Of a stretch of DNA of 64,000 nucleotides, positions 37,656 through 46,903 are shown piece by piece. Positions within the stretch are counted from its first letter, which is position 1, and every line of letters starts with the position of its first letter. The stretch is taken from the NCBI GenBank assembly GCA_937127445.1, contig CAKZLY010000028.1, positions 1 to 64,000 on the forward strand, read 5' to 3'. A program made the translations under genes and the position numbers. Under the pieces are notes generated by a model that was not told the DNA's origin, did no database searches, and was given only the letters and a program-made list of their open reading frames with translations. The stretch comes from Eximiradius sp. GTDB taxonomy: Bacteria > Bacteroidota > Ignavibacteria > Kapaibacteriales > UBA2268.

Positions 37656-38666
37656 ATGAAGCCTTCATTGTGGAGTGAAAATTCTAAATACAACTTAATT
37701 ATTGATGTCGCGACTTCATTTCAAAAAAGCAAAATCTTCTTTGCTGCAATTGAACTAAATATTTTTTCAATTATCGGCGAAGACAAATTATCAGCCAAAG
37801 AAATATCTAATAAAATTCAAACTGACTTAAAAAATACCGAAAGGCTACTCAATGCTCTATGTACACTGAACTTCTTAATTAAACACAATGATTTGTATGA
37901 AAATTCCCCAATTACAAAGCACTATCTTCTTGAAAATGGTGAAGAGTATATCGGTGAATTGCATCATATCAACGATCTTTGGAACTCTTGGACAGATCTA
38001 ACATATTGCATTAAAAAAGGAAAGCCAAAAGAGTTTAAAACTGTGAATGAAAAGGACCAAGAGTGGATTTTTAATTACCTTCTTTCGCTAAAATGGAAAT
38101 CAAAATATGAGGCTCCAATCGTTGTTAGAAATATGAATCTTAGAAATTGCAAAAGGGTTTTAGATGTCGGTTGTGGTTGTGGTTCTTATTTAATTGAAAT
38201 TGCTAAAAACTATCCTCATATAGAGTGCATTGGCCTCGATTATGCAAATGTTGTTGGTCAAATAGAAAAAGTAAGTCAAATAAGTAAATATGAAAATATT
38301 AATATTATACCTTGTGATGTTTATCTCCAAGACATTGGTAATAATTATGATGTTGTGCTTGTTTCATATTTGCTTCAAGAGTATTCATTATGGGATAATA
38401 TGGAATTATTAAAAAAGATTTATTACTCTTTAAATAAAAACGGTCAAGTGTTTATTCATCAACAAGTAATTAATGATGATAAAATTACCCCCAAAAGTGC
38501 TGTGATGAATTCGTTAAACATGATGGTCAATACACTTGAAGGAGATATTATGACTGAAACAGAACTGTGGGTTATATTAAAAGAAAATTGGTTTGATAAT
38601 GTTGCATTTGTTAGAACTGACTTTGATACCACAATTGTTTGCGGGCAGAAATTAACAAGTTTTTAG
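37656..38666 (+). CDS. SAM-dependent O-methyltransferase-like protein
   Basis: A 336-residue protein with the two-part build of caffeate/acetylserotonin-type O-methyltransferases. A winged-helix dimerisation domain (about 15-85; FFAAIELNIFSIIGEDKLSAKEIS) is followed by a methyltransferase fold (VLDVGCGCGSYLIEIAKNYPHIECIGLDYA). Substrate unknown. The usual catalytic His could lie near GQVFIHQQVINDD. It is on its own start after a 92-base gap from cdaA and is followed closely by ymdB (11 bases). Confidence 0.85.
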   Translation: MKPSLWSENSKYNLIIDVATSFQKSKIFFAAIELNIFSIIGEDKLSAKEISNKIQTDLKNTERLLNALCTLNFLIKHNDLYENSPITKHYLLENGEEYIGELHHINDLWNSWTDLTYCIKKGKPKEFKTVNEKDQEWIFNYLLSLKWKSKYEAPIVVRNMNLRNCKRVLDVGCGCGSYLIEIAKNYPHIECIGLDYANVVGQIEKVSQISKYENINIIPCDVYLQDIGNNYDVVLVSYLLQEYSLWDNMELLKKIYYSLNKNGQVFIHQQVINDDKITPKSAVMNSLNMMVNTLEGDIMTETELWVILKENWFDNVAFVRTDFDTTIVCGQKLTSF

Positions 38667-38677
38667 ATGGGGGTAAA

Positions 38678-39490
38678 TTGAAAAATAGTATTTTGTTTAT
38701 TGGAGATATTGTAGGAGAACCTGGATTAAACGCTGTTAGAGACCATATCAGTAATTTAATTGAAAAGTATGAAGCTGATTTTGTAATCGCAAATGGCGAA
38801 AATGTTACAAATGGTAAAGGTATTACGAAGGACGAAGCAGAAGAACTTTTTAAATTAGGGGTTGACGTTATTACTACGGGCAACCATATTTGGGATAATT
38901 GGCATTCACGTCCATTAATTGCGCAAGACGATAGAATTCTTCGTCCATATAACTACCCACAAGGGAATCCTGGTCGTGGTTACAAAATTTCACAATCGAA
39001 GAAAGGGAATCAGATTGCAGTCGTGCAACTTCAAGGTAGGTCTTTTATGTATCCTATTGATTGTCCTTTTAAATCGATTGATTATGTAATTAATAATGTA
39101 CAGAGTAAAGCGAAAGTCATTATTGTAGATTTTCATGCAGAAGCTACCGCTGAGAAAATCGCTATGGGATGGCACACTGACGGTCGTATATCAGCTCTTC
39201 TTGGAACACATACACACGTTCAAACTGCTGATGCTTGCTTGCTTCCAAATGGCACAGCATATATTACAGACGTTGGGATGACAGGTCCGTACGATTCTGT
39301 TCTCGGTCTCGACAAATCTGTTGCTTTGAAACGCTTTACTCTTCAAACTGCTCACAAATATAAACTTGCAGAAAATGACGTGCATTTGTGCGGTGTGCAT
39401 CTGTTAGTTGATTCAGATACAGGACAAGCTCTTAAAATTAGTTCTTTTATTATTCCAGAATTTGAGAAAAGTATATATGAAAAAAGTTAA
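38678..39490 (+). CDS. YmdB-family metallophosphoesterase
   Basis: A 270-residue protein of the TIGR00282/YmdB type, known in Bacillus as a 2',3'-cyclic-nucleotide phosphodiesterase affecting biofilm gene expression. It has the di-metal site motifs LFIGDIVGEPG, ANGENVTNGKG, TTGNHIWDN, VDFHAEATAEK and GTHTHVQTAD. The start is taken as TTG at 38678, directly before KNSILFIGD, with GGGGG seven bases upstream. The frame runs back to another TTG inside the previous gene, which is less likely. Its end overlaps the start of asd by 14 bases. Confidence 0.88.
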   Translation: MKNSILFIGDIVGEPGLNAVRDHISNLIEKYEADFVIANGENVTNGKGITKDEAEELFKLGVDVITTGNHIWDNWHSRPLIAQDDRILRPYNYPQGNPGRGYKISQSKKGNQIAVVQLQGRSFMYPIDCPFKSIDYVINNVQSKAKVIIVDFHAEATAEKIAMGWHTDGRISALLGTHTHVQTADACLLPNGTAYITDVGMTGPYDSVLGLDKSVALKRFTLQTAHKYKLAENDVHLCGVHLLVDSDTGQALKISSFIIPEFEKSIYEKS

Positions 39491-40466
39491 TTTAGCTATC
39501 GTTGGCGCAACCGGTTTAGTAGGTCGAACATTTTTAAAAGTATTGGAAGAAAGAAATTTACAAATTGACAACCTTCGATTATTTGCTTCTCAGAACTCTG
39601 CAGGCAAAGAAATAATATTTAAAGGTAGGAAATTTGTTATCGAAGCCTTAAATAAAGATTCATTTTATGGTACAGATATTGCCTTATTTTCCGCAGGGTC
39701 TTCTGTTAGCAAGGAATTTGCACCTATTGCTGCAAAAAGCGGCTGTGTGGTAATAGACAATAGTAGTGCTTGGCGTAGGGACGAAAACGTTCCGCTCGTT
39801 GTCCCGGAAGTTAATCCTGATGATATTTTCAAGCACAACGGTATTATTGCAAATCCAAACTGCAATGTTATTCCTCTTGCCGTTGTATTCGGACCATTGC
39901 ATCAGAAATACCATATTAGGAGAGTAGTAGTTTCAACTTATCAATCAATTTCCGGTGCTGGGCAAAAAGGTATAGATAAACTTGAAAAAGAAATTCAAGG
40001 AATACAAACTCACGACAAACATCGAATTTTCTCTAATATTATTTTTCACCCTGTTGAACCAGAACAACCAGAAATCACGAACGAAGAAGCTAAACTTCAT
40101 TTCGAACCTTGCAAAATATTACATTCATTCGATATTAAAATTACGTCAACTTGCGTTCGACTACCATTTTTCGCTTGTCATTGTGAAGCAGTTAACATTG
40201 AAACAATATTTCCTTTCGAGATTGAAGAAGTAAAATATCTGCTCGCTAATTCAAAAGGAATTAAAATCATTGATGATTTAAAAAATGAGTACTATCCTAC
40301 ACCCGATATCGTAAAAGGAAAAGATGAGGTTTATGTTGGTAGAATTCGAAGAGATACTACAATTGAAAACGGTTTGAATTTATGGGTAGTATCCGATAAT
40401 ATTAGAAAAGGTGCAGCAACAAATGCTATTCAAATTGCTGAAATACTAATCAATTCAGAAAAATAA
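39477..40466 (+). CDS. asd: Aspartate-semialdehyde dehydrogenase
   Basis: A 329-residue enzyme that reduces aspartyl phosphate to the semialdehyde for lysine, methionine and threonine synthesis. The N-terminal NAD(P) motif is AIVGATGLVGRTFL, the catalytic Cys is in IIANPNCNVIPL, and STYQSISGAGQKG and the later RLPFFACHCEAV motif agree with the bacterial family. The ATG at 39477 gives the normal family length; the frame extends 69 bases upstream inside ymdB without support. Its stop codon forms part of a near-perfect Shine-Dalgarno (40464-40475) for the short reading frame that follows. Confidence 0.95.
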   Translation: MKKVNLAIVGATGLVGRTFLKVLEERNLQIDNLRLFASQNSAGKEIIFKGRKFVIEALNKDSFYGTDIALFSAGSSVSKEFAPIAAKSGCVVIDNSSAWRRDENVPLVVPEVNPDDIFKHNGIIANPNCNVIPLAVVFGPLHQKYHIRRVVVSTYQSISGAGQKGIDKLEKEIQGIQTHDKHRIFSNIIFHPVEPEQPEITNEEAKLHFEPCKILHSFDIKITSTCVRLPFFACHCEAVNIETIFPFEIEEVKYLLANSKGIKIIDDLKNEYYPTPDIVKGKDEVYVGRIRRDTTIENGLNLWVVSDNIRKGAATNAIQIAEILINSEK

Positions 40467-40475
40467 GGAGGTGAT
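40464..40475 (+). promoter_or_regulatory. Twelve-base perfect ribosome-binding sequence
   Basis: TAAGGAGGTGAT is complementary over twelve bases to the usual bacterial 16S rRNA 3' end. It includes the asd stop codon and lies five bases before a TTG that opens only a 15-codon frame. No other gene in the window has so strong a site. Confidence 0.6.
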
Positions 40476-40480
40476 GTCCC

Positions 40481-40528
40481 TTGGGTAAAGAGAGGCCCAA
40501 ATATACACCAGAACAAATTTTGAAATAA
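40481..40528 (+). pseudogene. Possible remnant of an IS3-type transposase OrfA
   Basis: The short frame TTG...TAA encodes about 15 residues, LGKERPKYTPEQILK, close to the N-terminus of many IS3-family OrfA proteins ('KRYTPEQI..KLRE'). It stops at once, and I see no in-frame continuation in the 70 bases that follow, which include an unusually G-rich patch (GGTTGGGCGGGTGGG). With the strong ribosome site before it, this could be the decayed left end of an insertion sequence. It could also be a coincidental short peptide; the match is too short to be sure. Confidence 0.35.
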
Positions 40529-40605
40529 GGTTGGGCGGGTGGGAAGCTAATAAGAATTAAATATTTCATTTATTGCATCATTATAAAAATATGAAAAGGT
40601 ATTTT

Positions 40606-42696
40606 ATGAAAAAAATTGTATCAATATTTTTGCTTTTATTTATTTCTTTTAATGTGCTTCAATCCCAATATCCTCAATTTTTATTAGAAAATGGGGATTT
40701 TTTTGAATACAAAAGAAGTTTAATAAGCAATTATGAATTATCCAAATATCAAAAATTGTTTAATAGTAATACTCATCGCAATTACGATGTTTTGAGCTAT
40801 GATTTGTTACTTGATTGGACCGAAGCCTTATCATCTGAACCAATAAAATTTGAATTCTTAGGTAGAAATAAAATCACTATCCAAATAACAGAACCAAATA
40901 TTAACAAGATTGAATTTGATGCGATAAATTTGTTGATTAATTCAGTATCAATTAACAACATATCTGTTTCTTCATATAATTATAAACAAGGATTGCTTTC
41001 TATTTCATTGGAAAATACTCTAAATATCGGTGATACAATTGAAGTATTTGTCGATTACAAATTTGTGGGCCCGGATACACTTGGGTTTTATCTTTTTCCG
41101 AAAGATATGCCTGTTGGTTATGGTCCGAGTGGAGAAATGGTTTATACACAAGAACGCATTGCATATACTATGAGCGAACCAGAAGATGCAAGATATTGGA
41201 TGCCCTGTAATGACCGACCAAATGATAAAGCAAGAGCAAACATATCAATCAAAGTGCCCAAAGGCTTTCTTGCGGTTTCAAATGGATTACTAATTAACGT
41301 TGAAGAAAATGAGGAAAACGTAACTTATCACTGGGCAGACACTGCATTAATTCCTACATATTTGATGGCAGTTGCTGCATCAAAGTATGTTTCATACAAC
41401 GAGTGGTTTAAATATTCTGATAATCCTTCGGACTCAATCGAATTAGTTTATTACGTTTGGGAAAATGACTTAGAAAATGAGATAACAGATTGGACGGTTT
41501 ATAATGCAAAAAATGCATTTAAACCAACTGCCAAAATTATGCAAATTTATTCCGATGCCTTTATCCCATATCCATTCCGTAAATATGGTCAAGTAGCGAT
41601 ACAACCATTTTATTTTGGTGGTATGGAGCACCAAACAATTACTTTTGTCAATCGTTCGTGGCTCCGTGGCAGAAATGAATCAGGAATTGCTCACGAAATG
41701 GCTCATCAATGGATTGGCGATTTAGTTTCTTGTGAGGATTGGAGTAACATTTGGTTCAACGAAGGTGGGGCTACTTGGAGTGAAGCGATTTGGGCAGAAG
41801 ACTGGGGAGGATACGAAACATATCTAAATTATATGAACTCTGTTGGAAATCAATATCGAAGTAGAAAATTTCTTATGACTGTTCCAATTTATGGAATACC
41901 TAACCAATATTTGTTTGCATTTCCGTACAGTTTACTTGTTTATAACAAAGCTTCCTGGGTTTATCATCAATTGAGAATAATGCTCGGAGATAATGTCTTC
42001 TTCCCTATTTTTCGTAATTTGCTGAAAAAATTTGCATTTTCAAACATTAATATTGAGAAATTTCAGCAACATTTCGAAGATGAAGTAATAAGTTCACCTG
42101 TTCCGTTGGATATTTTCTTCGACCAATGGCTTAAAAAACCGGGTCATCCAATCTATCAATTATCTGCTGATGCAGGCTTTTTGCCTGAACAAAATAATTA
42201 TTCTATTAAAGTAAATTTAAAACAAACTCAAAGTAGTCAAAATGCTCATTCCCTGTTTGTTACTTATCTGCCTATTGTTTTCTTCAATAAAGATACAGTT
42301 GCTGAAATATTTGTTGTTAATGACCAAATTGAGCAAAGTTTCACATTCAATTTAGATTTTCTTCCTGATAGTGTCTATATTGATACAAGAAAAGTATTAG
42401 CTGAATCGAACAAGGCAAAGGTAAATTTAGTAACCTCGATCGATAATAATAATCGACTAAATGTCGGTGTTTATCCAACTATTGTAGAGAAAAATGGTTT
42501 TGTAACAATTATTTCAATTGATAATTCTCATTTACAACTTATCGAATTGTATAATTCTGTCGGTGAAAAAGTAATCAAGGACTGTCCAGAGAAAAACTTT
42601 TACCAACTTTCTTTGAGAAATTTATCTTCGGGTATTTATTACGCAGTTATTTATGTGGATAACAATTGCATAACACAAAAAATCATTGTTCAGTAA
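40606..42696 (+). CDS. M1-family aminopeptidase with T9SS sorting domain
   Basis: A 696-residue secreted peptidase. The ATG at 40606 starts a clear signal peptide (KKIVSIFLLLFISFNVLQS) with AAGG eight bases upstream. The zinc site is complete: His363-Glu364-x-x-His367 (HEMAHQWIGD) and Glu386 (NEGGATW). The exopeptidase motif is GGMEHQ in place of GAMEN. The last ~75 residues (VGVYPTIVEKNGFVTI ... LSSGIYYAVIY ... QKIIVQ) are a T9SS type A sorting domain, so it is surface-bound or extracellular. It should remove N-terminal residues from peptides outside the cell. It stands alone, with a strong terminator after it. Confidence 0.92.
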   Translation: MKKIVSIFLLLFISFNVLQSQYPQFLLENGDFFEYKRSLISNYELSKYQKLFNSNTHRNYDVLSYDLLLDWTEALSSEPIKFEFLGRNKITIQITEPNINKIEFDAINLLINSVSINNISVSSYNYKQGLLSISLENTLNIGDTIEVFVDYKFVGPDTLGFYLFPKDMPVGYGPSGEMVYTQERIAYTMSEPEDARYWMPCNDRPNDKARANISIKVPKGFLAVSNGLLINVEENEENVTYHWADTALIPTYLMAVAASKYVSYNEWFKYSDNPSDSIELVYYVWENDLENEITDWTVYNAKNAFKPTAKIMQIYSDAFIPYPFRKYGQVAIQPFYFGGMEHQTITFVNRSWLRGRNESGIAHEMAHQWIGDLVSCEDWSNIWFNEGGATWSEAIWAEDWGGYETYLNYMNSVGNQYRSRKFLMTVPIYGIPNQYLFAFPYSLLVYNKASWVYHQLRIMLGDNVFFPIFRNLLKKFAFSNINIEKFQQHFEDEVISSPVPLDIFFDQWLKKPGHPIYQLSADAGFLPEQNNYSIKVNLKQTQSSQNAHSLFVTYLPIVFFNKDTVAEIFVVNDQIEQSFTFNLDFLPDSVYIDTRKVLAESNKAKVNLVTSIDNNNRLNVGVYPTIVEKNGFVTIISIDNSHLQLIELYNSVGEKVIKDCPEKNFYQLSLRNLSSGIYYAVIYVDNNCITQKIIVQ

Positions 42697-42714
42697 ATTA
42701 TTGAATTTCTTAAT

Positions 42715-42760
42715 AAAAAATAATCCCCACCTTCATTCATTTAGGTTGGGGATTATTTTA
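42715..42760. terminator. Two-way rho-independent terminator
   Basis: A stem ATAATCCCCACC...GGTTGGGGATTAT (one bulged T) is flanked by an A run on the left and TTTT on the right, so it can act for both the M1 peptidase and the convergent thioredoxin gene. Confidence 0.88.
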
Positions 42761-42782
42761 AACTATAATTATAATAATATTA

Positions 42783-43166
42783 TTAGTTAATAATAATGTT
42801 ATTTTTGCCAGGATGTTGCAGATTGAAAATATCTTCGATAGCTTTAATAAATCCATCTTTTGGAAATGCTCCGACAGCCATTTGTGGACGGTCGTTTACT
42901 GGAATAAATAGGATCGATGGAATGCTGCGAATACCAAAAACCATTGCTAATTCTTGTTCTGTTTCTGTATCAATTTTGTAAATATCGATCAATCCTTCAT
43001 ACTCTTTTGCGATTTCTTCCAATATTGGCGATACCATCTTGCACGGACCGCACCAATCTGCATAAAAGTCAATAATAGCAGGTTTTGTGCCTTTGTAGTC
43101 CCATTCATTACTATTTTCGTAGTCAAAAATTTTTTCGATAAACGTTTGCTTAGTTAAATGTTCCAT
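42783..43166 (-). CDS. trxA: Thioredoxin
   Basis: A 127-residue thioredoxin with the redox motif FYADWCGPCKMVSPIL and the cis-Pro loop (RSIPSILF). It has about 15 extra residues before the core and no signal peptide, so it is cytoplasmic, reducing protein disulfides. GGAG precedes the ATG by a good distance. Upstream lies a perfect 20-base tandem duplication whose units each carry a TATAAT on this strand, at about 50 and 70 bases from the start, so expression may come from one or both. Confidence 0.93.
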   Translation of the reverse strand: MEHLTKQTFIEKIFDYENSNEWDYKGTKPAIIDFYADWCGPCKMVSPILEEIAKEYEGLIDIYKIDTETEQELAMVFGIRSIPSILFIPVNDRPQMAVGAFPKDGFIKAIEDIFNLQHPGKNNIIIN

Positions 43167-43205
43167 TTTGTTCTCCTTTAATAATAATTGATAATATATT
43201 ATATT

Positions 43206-43245
43206 TCAAAAGACGATTATACAGATCAAAAGACGATTATACAGA
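43206..43245 (-). repeat. Perfect 20-base tandem duplication in the trxA promoter region
   Basis: Bases 43206-43225 and 43226-43245 are identical (unit TCAAAAGACGATTATACAGA). On the minus strand each unit contains TGTATAAT, an extended -10-like box directed at trxA. It may be a doubled promoter, a doubled operator, or a replication-slippage product. Confidence 0.8.
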
Positions 43246-43299
43246 AACTATATTGCTGGAATTTCATATGATAATTTTATATTTTAAAAAAGTAAGTTA

Positions 43300-44721
43300 A
43301 TGAATTTTTTTTACAATTTCACGAAAAAAACAATTATTTTTAAAATTATTGAAAAATACTTGGAGAAAAAATTGAGTAGTGTTCAAGATTTATCTAAATT
43401 AACAAGATGGTTTGTTTTGCTTTTGGTTAGTATTAGTATTTCTGCTAATTACTATGTTTATGACGCAATGTCATCAATAAAATCAATAATGCAGAATGAC
43501 CTTGGTTTTAGTAATACTGCATACGGTTGGTTAGTTTCACTTTATTCATTCCCCAATACATTTTTAGCAATGTCCATTCTTGGTGGCATTATTTTGGACC
43601 GATGGGGAATTAGAAAAACAGGACTGCTATTTGTCTCATTGTGTGTTTTAGGTGCATTTTTTTCTTCTTATGGAGCAAGTCCATATTTTTCCAACGGTGG
43701 CTTTGGTTATGGCTTTGTATCAGCAATTATTCCATCAATTTCTCCTGAATTAAAAATGTTAATGTTAGGTCGATTACTATTTGGTTTAGGTGCTGAAACA
43801 AGTATTGTGGTTTCCAACAAAATAATGGTAAAATGGTTCAAAGGAAAAGAATTAGCATTAGCTTTCGGTGTTAATTTAGCAATTGCTCGTCTTGGAACAG
43901 CCGCAGCATTGATTTTATCCCCTGTATTTGTAAATTATATTCACTGGACAACAGCACTTTGGGCAGCAACAATTTTGATGACCATTGGTCTTGTATGCTT
44001 TGTTGTATACATTTATCTGGATAAAAAACATACTCCCAAAGAGGATAAATCAGCGAAATTGGCAGAAGATGAAATATTCCGCTTGAAAGATATTGTTGAC
44101 TTAGTAAAAAACAAATCGTTTATTTATGTATGTGTATTGTGCGTAACTTTTTACTCGGCTGTTTTCCCATTTCAAAGTTACTGTCCCGATTTACTTCATA
44201 ATAAATTCAACTTGTCAATAGAATGGAGCGGTATTTTATCAAGTTTAATTATCTGGGGAACAATTGTATTCACTCCATTATTTGGTTATTTTGTTGATAA
44301 AAGAGGAAAGCGAGCTTCTTTGATGTTTTTGGGTTCTGCTCTATTGATTTTATCTCATTTAATTCTATCGCTTACGTATTTAACTCCTTATATACCAATG
44401 TTCATTCTTGGGATTGCGTTCTCGCTTGTTCCTGCTGCAATGTGGCCCTCGGTTGCATTAATTGTTGAGGAGAAAAAACTTGGTACTGCTTATGGGACAA
44501 TGGCTTCTATTCAGAATTTAGGTTTGTGGGCATTCCCAATTATTGCAGGTTGGGTTTTAGATAAAACTAATGTAGGTGTTTCACCCGGTAATTTAGATTA
44601 TACTTATACAATATTAGTTTTTGCAGGACTTGGTATTATTGGTTTTATTTTTGCATTTCTTCTCAAACATAACGAAACAAAAGGAAAATCTCACGGTTTG
44701 GAATTACCATCCCATAGCTAA
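43300..44721 (+). CDS. MFS transporter, MFSD1-like
   Basis: A 473-residue major facilitator with twelve predicted helices. The first loop holds YVYDAMSSIKSIMQNDLGFSNTAYGWLVSLYSFPN and then GGIILDRWGIRKTG, the MFS motif A region; a second motif-A-like GYFVDKRGKRASL lies after helix 8. The N-terminus is close in style to the MFSD1/dipeptide-transporter-like branch common in Bacteroidota. The substrate is not determinable; peptides or organic acids are plausible. About 40 extra residues precede the first helix. It is transcribed away from trxA. Confidence 0.88.
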   Translation: MNFFYNFTKKTIIFKIIEKYLEKKLSSVQDLSKLTRWFVLLLVSISISANYYVYDAMSSIKSIMQNDLGFSNTAYGWLVSLYSFPNTFLAMSILGGIILDRWGIRKTGLLFVSLCVLGAFFSSYGASPYFSNGGFGYGFVSAIIPSISPELKMLMLGRLLFGLGAETSIVVSNKIMVKWFKGKELALAFGVNLAIARLGTAAALILSPVFVNYIHWTTALWAATILMTIGLVCFVVYIYLDKKHTPKEDKSAKLAEDEIFRLKDIVDLVKNKSFIYVCVLCVTFYSAVFPFQSYCPDLLHNKFNLSIEWSGILSSLIIWGTIVFTPLFGYFVDKRGKRASLMFLGSALLILSHLILSLTYLTPYIPMFILGIAFSLVPAAMWPSVALIVEEKKLGTAYGTMASIQNLGLWAFPIIAGWVLDKTNVGVSPGNLDYTYTILVFAGLGIIGFIFAFLLKHNETKGKSHGLELPSHS

Positions 44722-44747
44722 TTATATTAAAATAAAGAGTATTAATT

Positions 44748-44797
44748 AAGTTTACAGGCTTTTTGATTTCTAAACAATTCAATTTGCCTGTAAACTT
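44748..44797. terminator. Perfect 12-base inverted repeat between convergent genes
   Basis: AAGTTTACAGGC and GCCTGTAAACTT form perfect arms around a 26-base AT-rich loop, between the ends of the MFS gene and the MTH1187-family gene. There is no long T tract. It may end transcription in both directions, or be a small repeat element. Confidence 0.5.
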
Positions 44798-44818
44798 GAT
44801 ATTATCAATGACTAACAG

Positions 44819-45127
44819 TTATTGTTTGATAGATTTATTAAGCAATTTTTCTATCTTATTTATTTTTGAATACATTCGAGATTTTTCACCTTTTCGATAA
44901 TCAATCTTAATAGTTGAATATATTCTATTTGCTTGTGGTTCAAGGATTTTGAAGCAGTTTGAAATTACATCCATCACTTCCTCCCAGCTACCTTCTAATA
45001 TTGTTCCCATTGGTGTAAGCTTATACGTTATCCCGCTTTTATCGATATAATCAATAACTTGAGACACATAAGCACTGACACTTTCTCCTTTGTCAGTCGG
45101 AAACATTGAAAATTCAGCAAGTACCAT
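44819..45127 (-). CDS. MTH1187-family (DUF77) thiamine-binding-like protein
   Basis: A 102-residue ferredoxin-fold protein of the MTH1187/YkoF-like family (VLAEFSMFPTDKGESVSAYVSQVIDYI, LTPMGTILEGSWEEVM). Members form tetramers and some bind thiamine or related compounds; the role is not settled. The ATG lies two bases after the stop of the ygiQ-like gene, so both are probably expressed together. No thi gene or TPP riboswitch is nearby. Confidence 0.88.
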   Translation of the reverse strand: MVLAEFSMFPTDKGESVSAYVSQVIDYIDKSGITYKLTPMGTILEGSWEEVMDVISNCFKILEPQANRIYSTIKIDYRKGEKSRMYSKINKIEKLLNKSIKQ

Positions 45128-45129
45128 AA

Positions 45130-46830
45130 TTATTTCCTCCTTTTATTTGTACTTTGCAACAATATATCTTTTTGTTTTTGCTTGTTTTGATTTGATTTTT
45201 CAACAAATATCTTTTTATTAGTAAATGGATTAAATTCTGTATAATACATCAAAGTTGAATATGTTGAAGGAGTTGGGGTAAAAATTTGAATTTGTTTGGG
45301 ATAAATTTTAAGATTATTTCTCGAAAAATTTCTAAGTTCTATCATATCATTTTGACAACAATCAGGATGAGCAGCCATAAAGTAATATGTAAGATATTGA
45401 TTTTTTCTAGCCTTTTTTGAATATTCCATAAACTTATCTCTAAAAATTACAAGATCTTCTTTGTTTACGGTTTTGCCCATTGCTTCTAGAACATTTTTTG
45501 AAATATGCTCTGGTGCTATTTTTAACTGTCCTGAAACATATTTTTCTGAAAGCCTATAAATAAATTTTTCCCCATAATTATTATCATTCAATGCTAAATC
45601 AAATCTAATACCTGATGAAATAAATATTTTTTTTATCCTTGAGATTTTGGAAATTTCATCTAATAGTTTTAGATAATCATTATGATTATTGTTAAGATTT
45701 TTACATTTTTTCGGGTACAAGCATCTTCTTGCATGGCAGTGTTCATTAAACTTCTTGCAATCCATTCCATACATATTTGCACTTGGACCACCAACATCAT
45801 ATATTATCCCATTAAAGTTGGGTTTAGATGATATTTTTTGAACCTCTTTAATAATTGAATGAACACTTCTGCTAATCACTTTTCTCCCTTGATGAACAGC
45901 TATAGCACAAAAATTGCATTCTCCAAAGCAACCACGATGAGAAATAATCGACTGCTTAATAGTTTCGAGTGCCTTAACTTTACCTTTTTGCTTGTAAAAA
46001 GGATGTGCGTCATATTCAAAATCGAGGTCGAAGTAGTTATCTATTTCAGATTGAGTAGGATAAAATTGTGGTGGATTATGTATTAAATACCTATCCCCTG
46101 TTTTTTGGGATAATCCGTTTGATGATGTAGGTTCATTATTAGAGTAAAAAATTTCAAACATTTCAATCAATTTTGAATTTGAATTTAAAACTTCTTCATA
46201 AGAAGGTAATTGAATGTGGTCATCTATTTTAGTTTTAGAAATATAGCATAATCCTCGAATATTTGTCAAATCTTGATTATTTTTGATAGAATTAGCAAAT
46301 TCTAATATGCTTTTCTCAGCCATACCATATATCAAATAATCCGCCTTAGAATCGAACAAAATAGATCGTCTTATTTTATTATCCCAATAGTCATAATGAA
46401 CAATTCTTCTTAAACTTGCCTCTATCCCGCCAATAACAATTGGAACATTTTTCTTACAAAATTGGCGAATTAAATTCACATATTTTATTGTTGCTCTATC
46501 AGGTCGTAATATATTATATCCTCCTGGAGTTAAATCATCTAAACTTCTTCTTTTATTTGTAGCAGTATAATTTGCAACCATTGAATCGACACATCCAGCT
46601 GTAACTCCCCAAAATAGTTTAGGTATACCCAATCGCAATATATCTTCATCTGATTGAAGTGTTGGTTGAGAAATAATTCCAACTCTATATCCGTTTTTAA
46701 TAAGCCATTTACCAATAACGGCTGCACCATCGTACGGAGTATCTATATAAGCATCCCCCGTTACTATAATTACATCGAGTTCTTCCCAATCGAGTTCCTT
46801 TAATTCTATTTTTGTAGTTGGAATATACAT
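45130..46830 (-). CDS. YgiQ-family radical SAM protein
   Basis: A 566-residue protein of the YgiQ (UPF0313) family. The N-terminal part (DVIIVTGDAYIDTPYDGAAVIGKWL) is B12-binding-like, and the radical SAM cluster site is SHRGCFGECNFCAIAVHQG (Cys-x3-Cys-x2-Cys). Downstream GPSANMYGMDC, CLYPKKCKNL, IKIFISSGIRFDL-like, and PEHISKNVLEAMGK are typical of the family. The reaction it catalyses is unknown. The Lys-rich C-terminal tail is short here. It is followed directly by the MTH1187-family gene. Confidence 0.92.
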   Translation of the reverse strand: MYIPTTKIELKELDWEELDVIIVTGDAYIDTPYDGAAVIGKWLIKNGYRVGIISQPTLQSDEDILRLGIPKLFWGVTAGCVDSMVANYTATNKRRSLDDLTPGGYNILRPDRATIKYVNLIRQFCKKNVPIVIGGIEASLRRIVHYDYWDNKIRRSILFDSKADYLIYGMAEKSILEFANSIKNNQDLTNIRGLCYISKTKIDDHIQLPSYEEVLNSNSKLIEMFEIFYSNNEPTSSNGLSQKTGDRYLIHNPPQFYPTQSEIDNYFDLDFEYDAHPFYKQKGKVKALETIKQSIISHRGCFGECNFCAIAVHQGRKVISRSVHSIIKEVQKISSKPNFNGIIYDVGGPSANMYGMDCKKFNEHCHARRCLYPKKCKNLNNNHNDYLKLLDEISKISRIKKIFISSGIRFDLALNDNNYGEKFIYRLSEKYVSGQLKIAPEHISKNVLEAMGKTVNKEDLVIFRDKFMEYSKKARKNQYLTYYFMAAHPDCCQNDMIELRNFSRNNLKIYPKQIQIFTPTPSTYSTLMYYTEFNPFTNKKIFVEKSNQNKQKQKDILLQSTNKRRK

Positions 46831-46903
46831 TTTTTATGACTTTTAGTTAATATGTTATTATATTTGTTATTTAGATTGTGTAAATTAATAATTATCTATA
46901 AAA

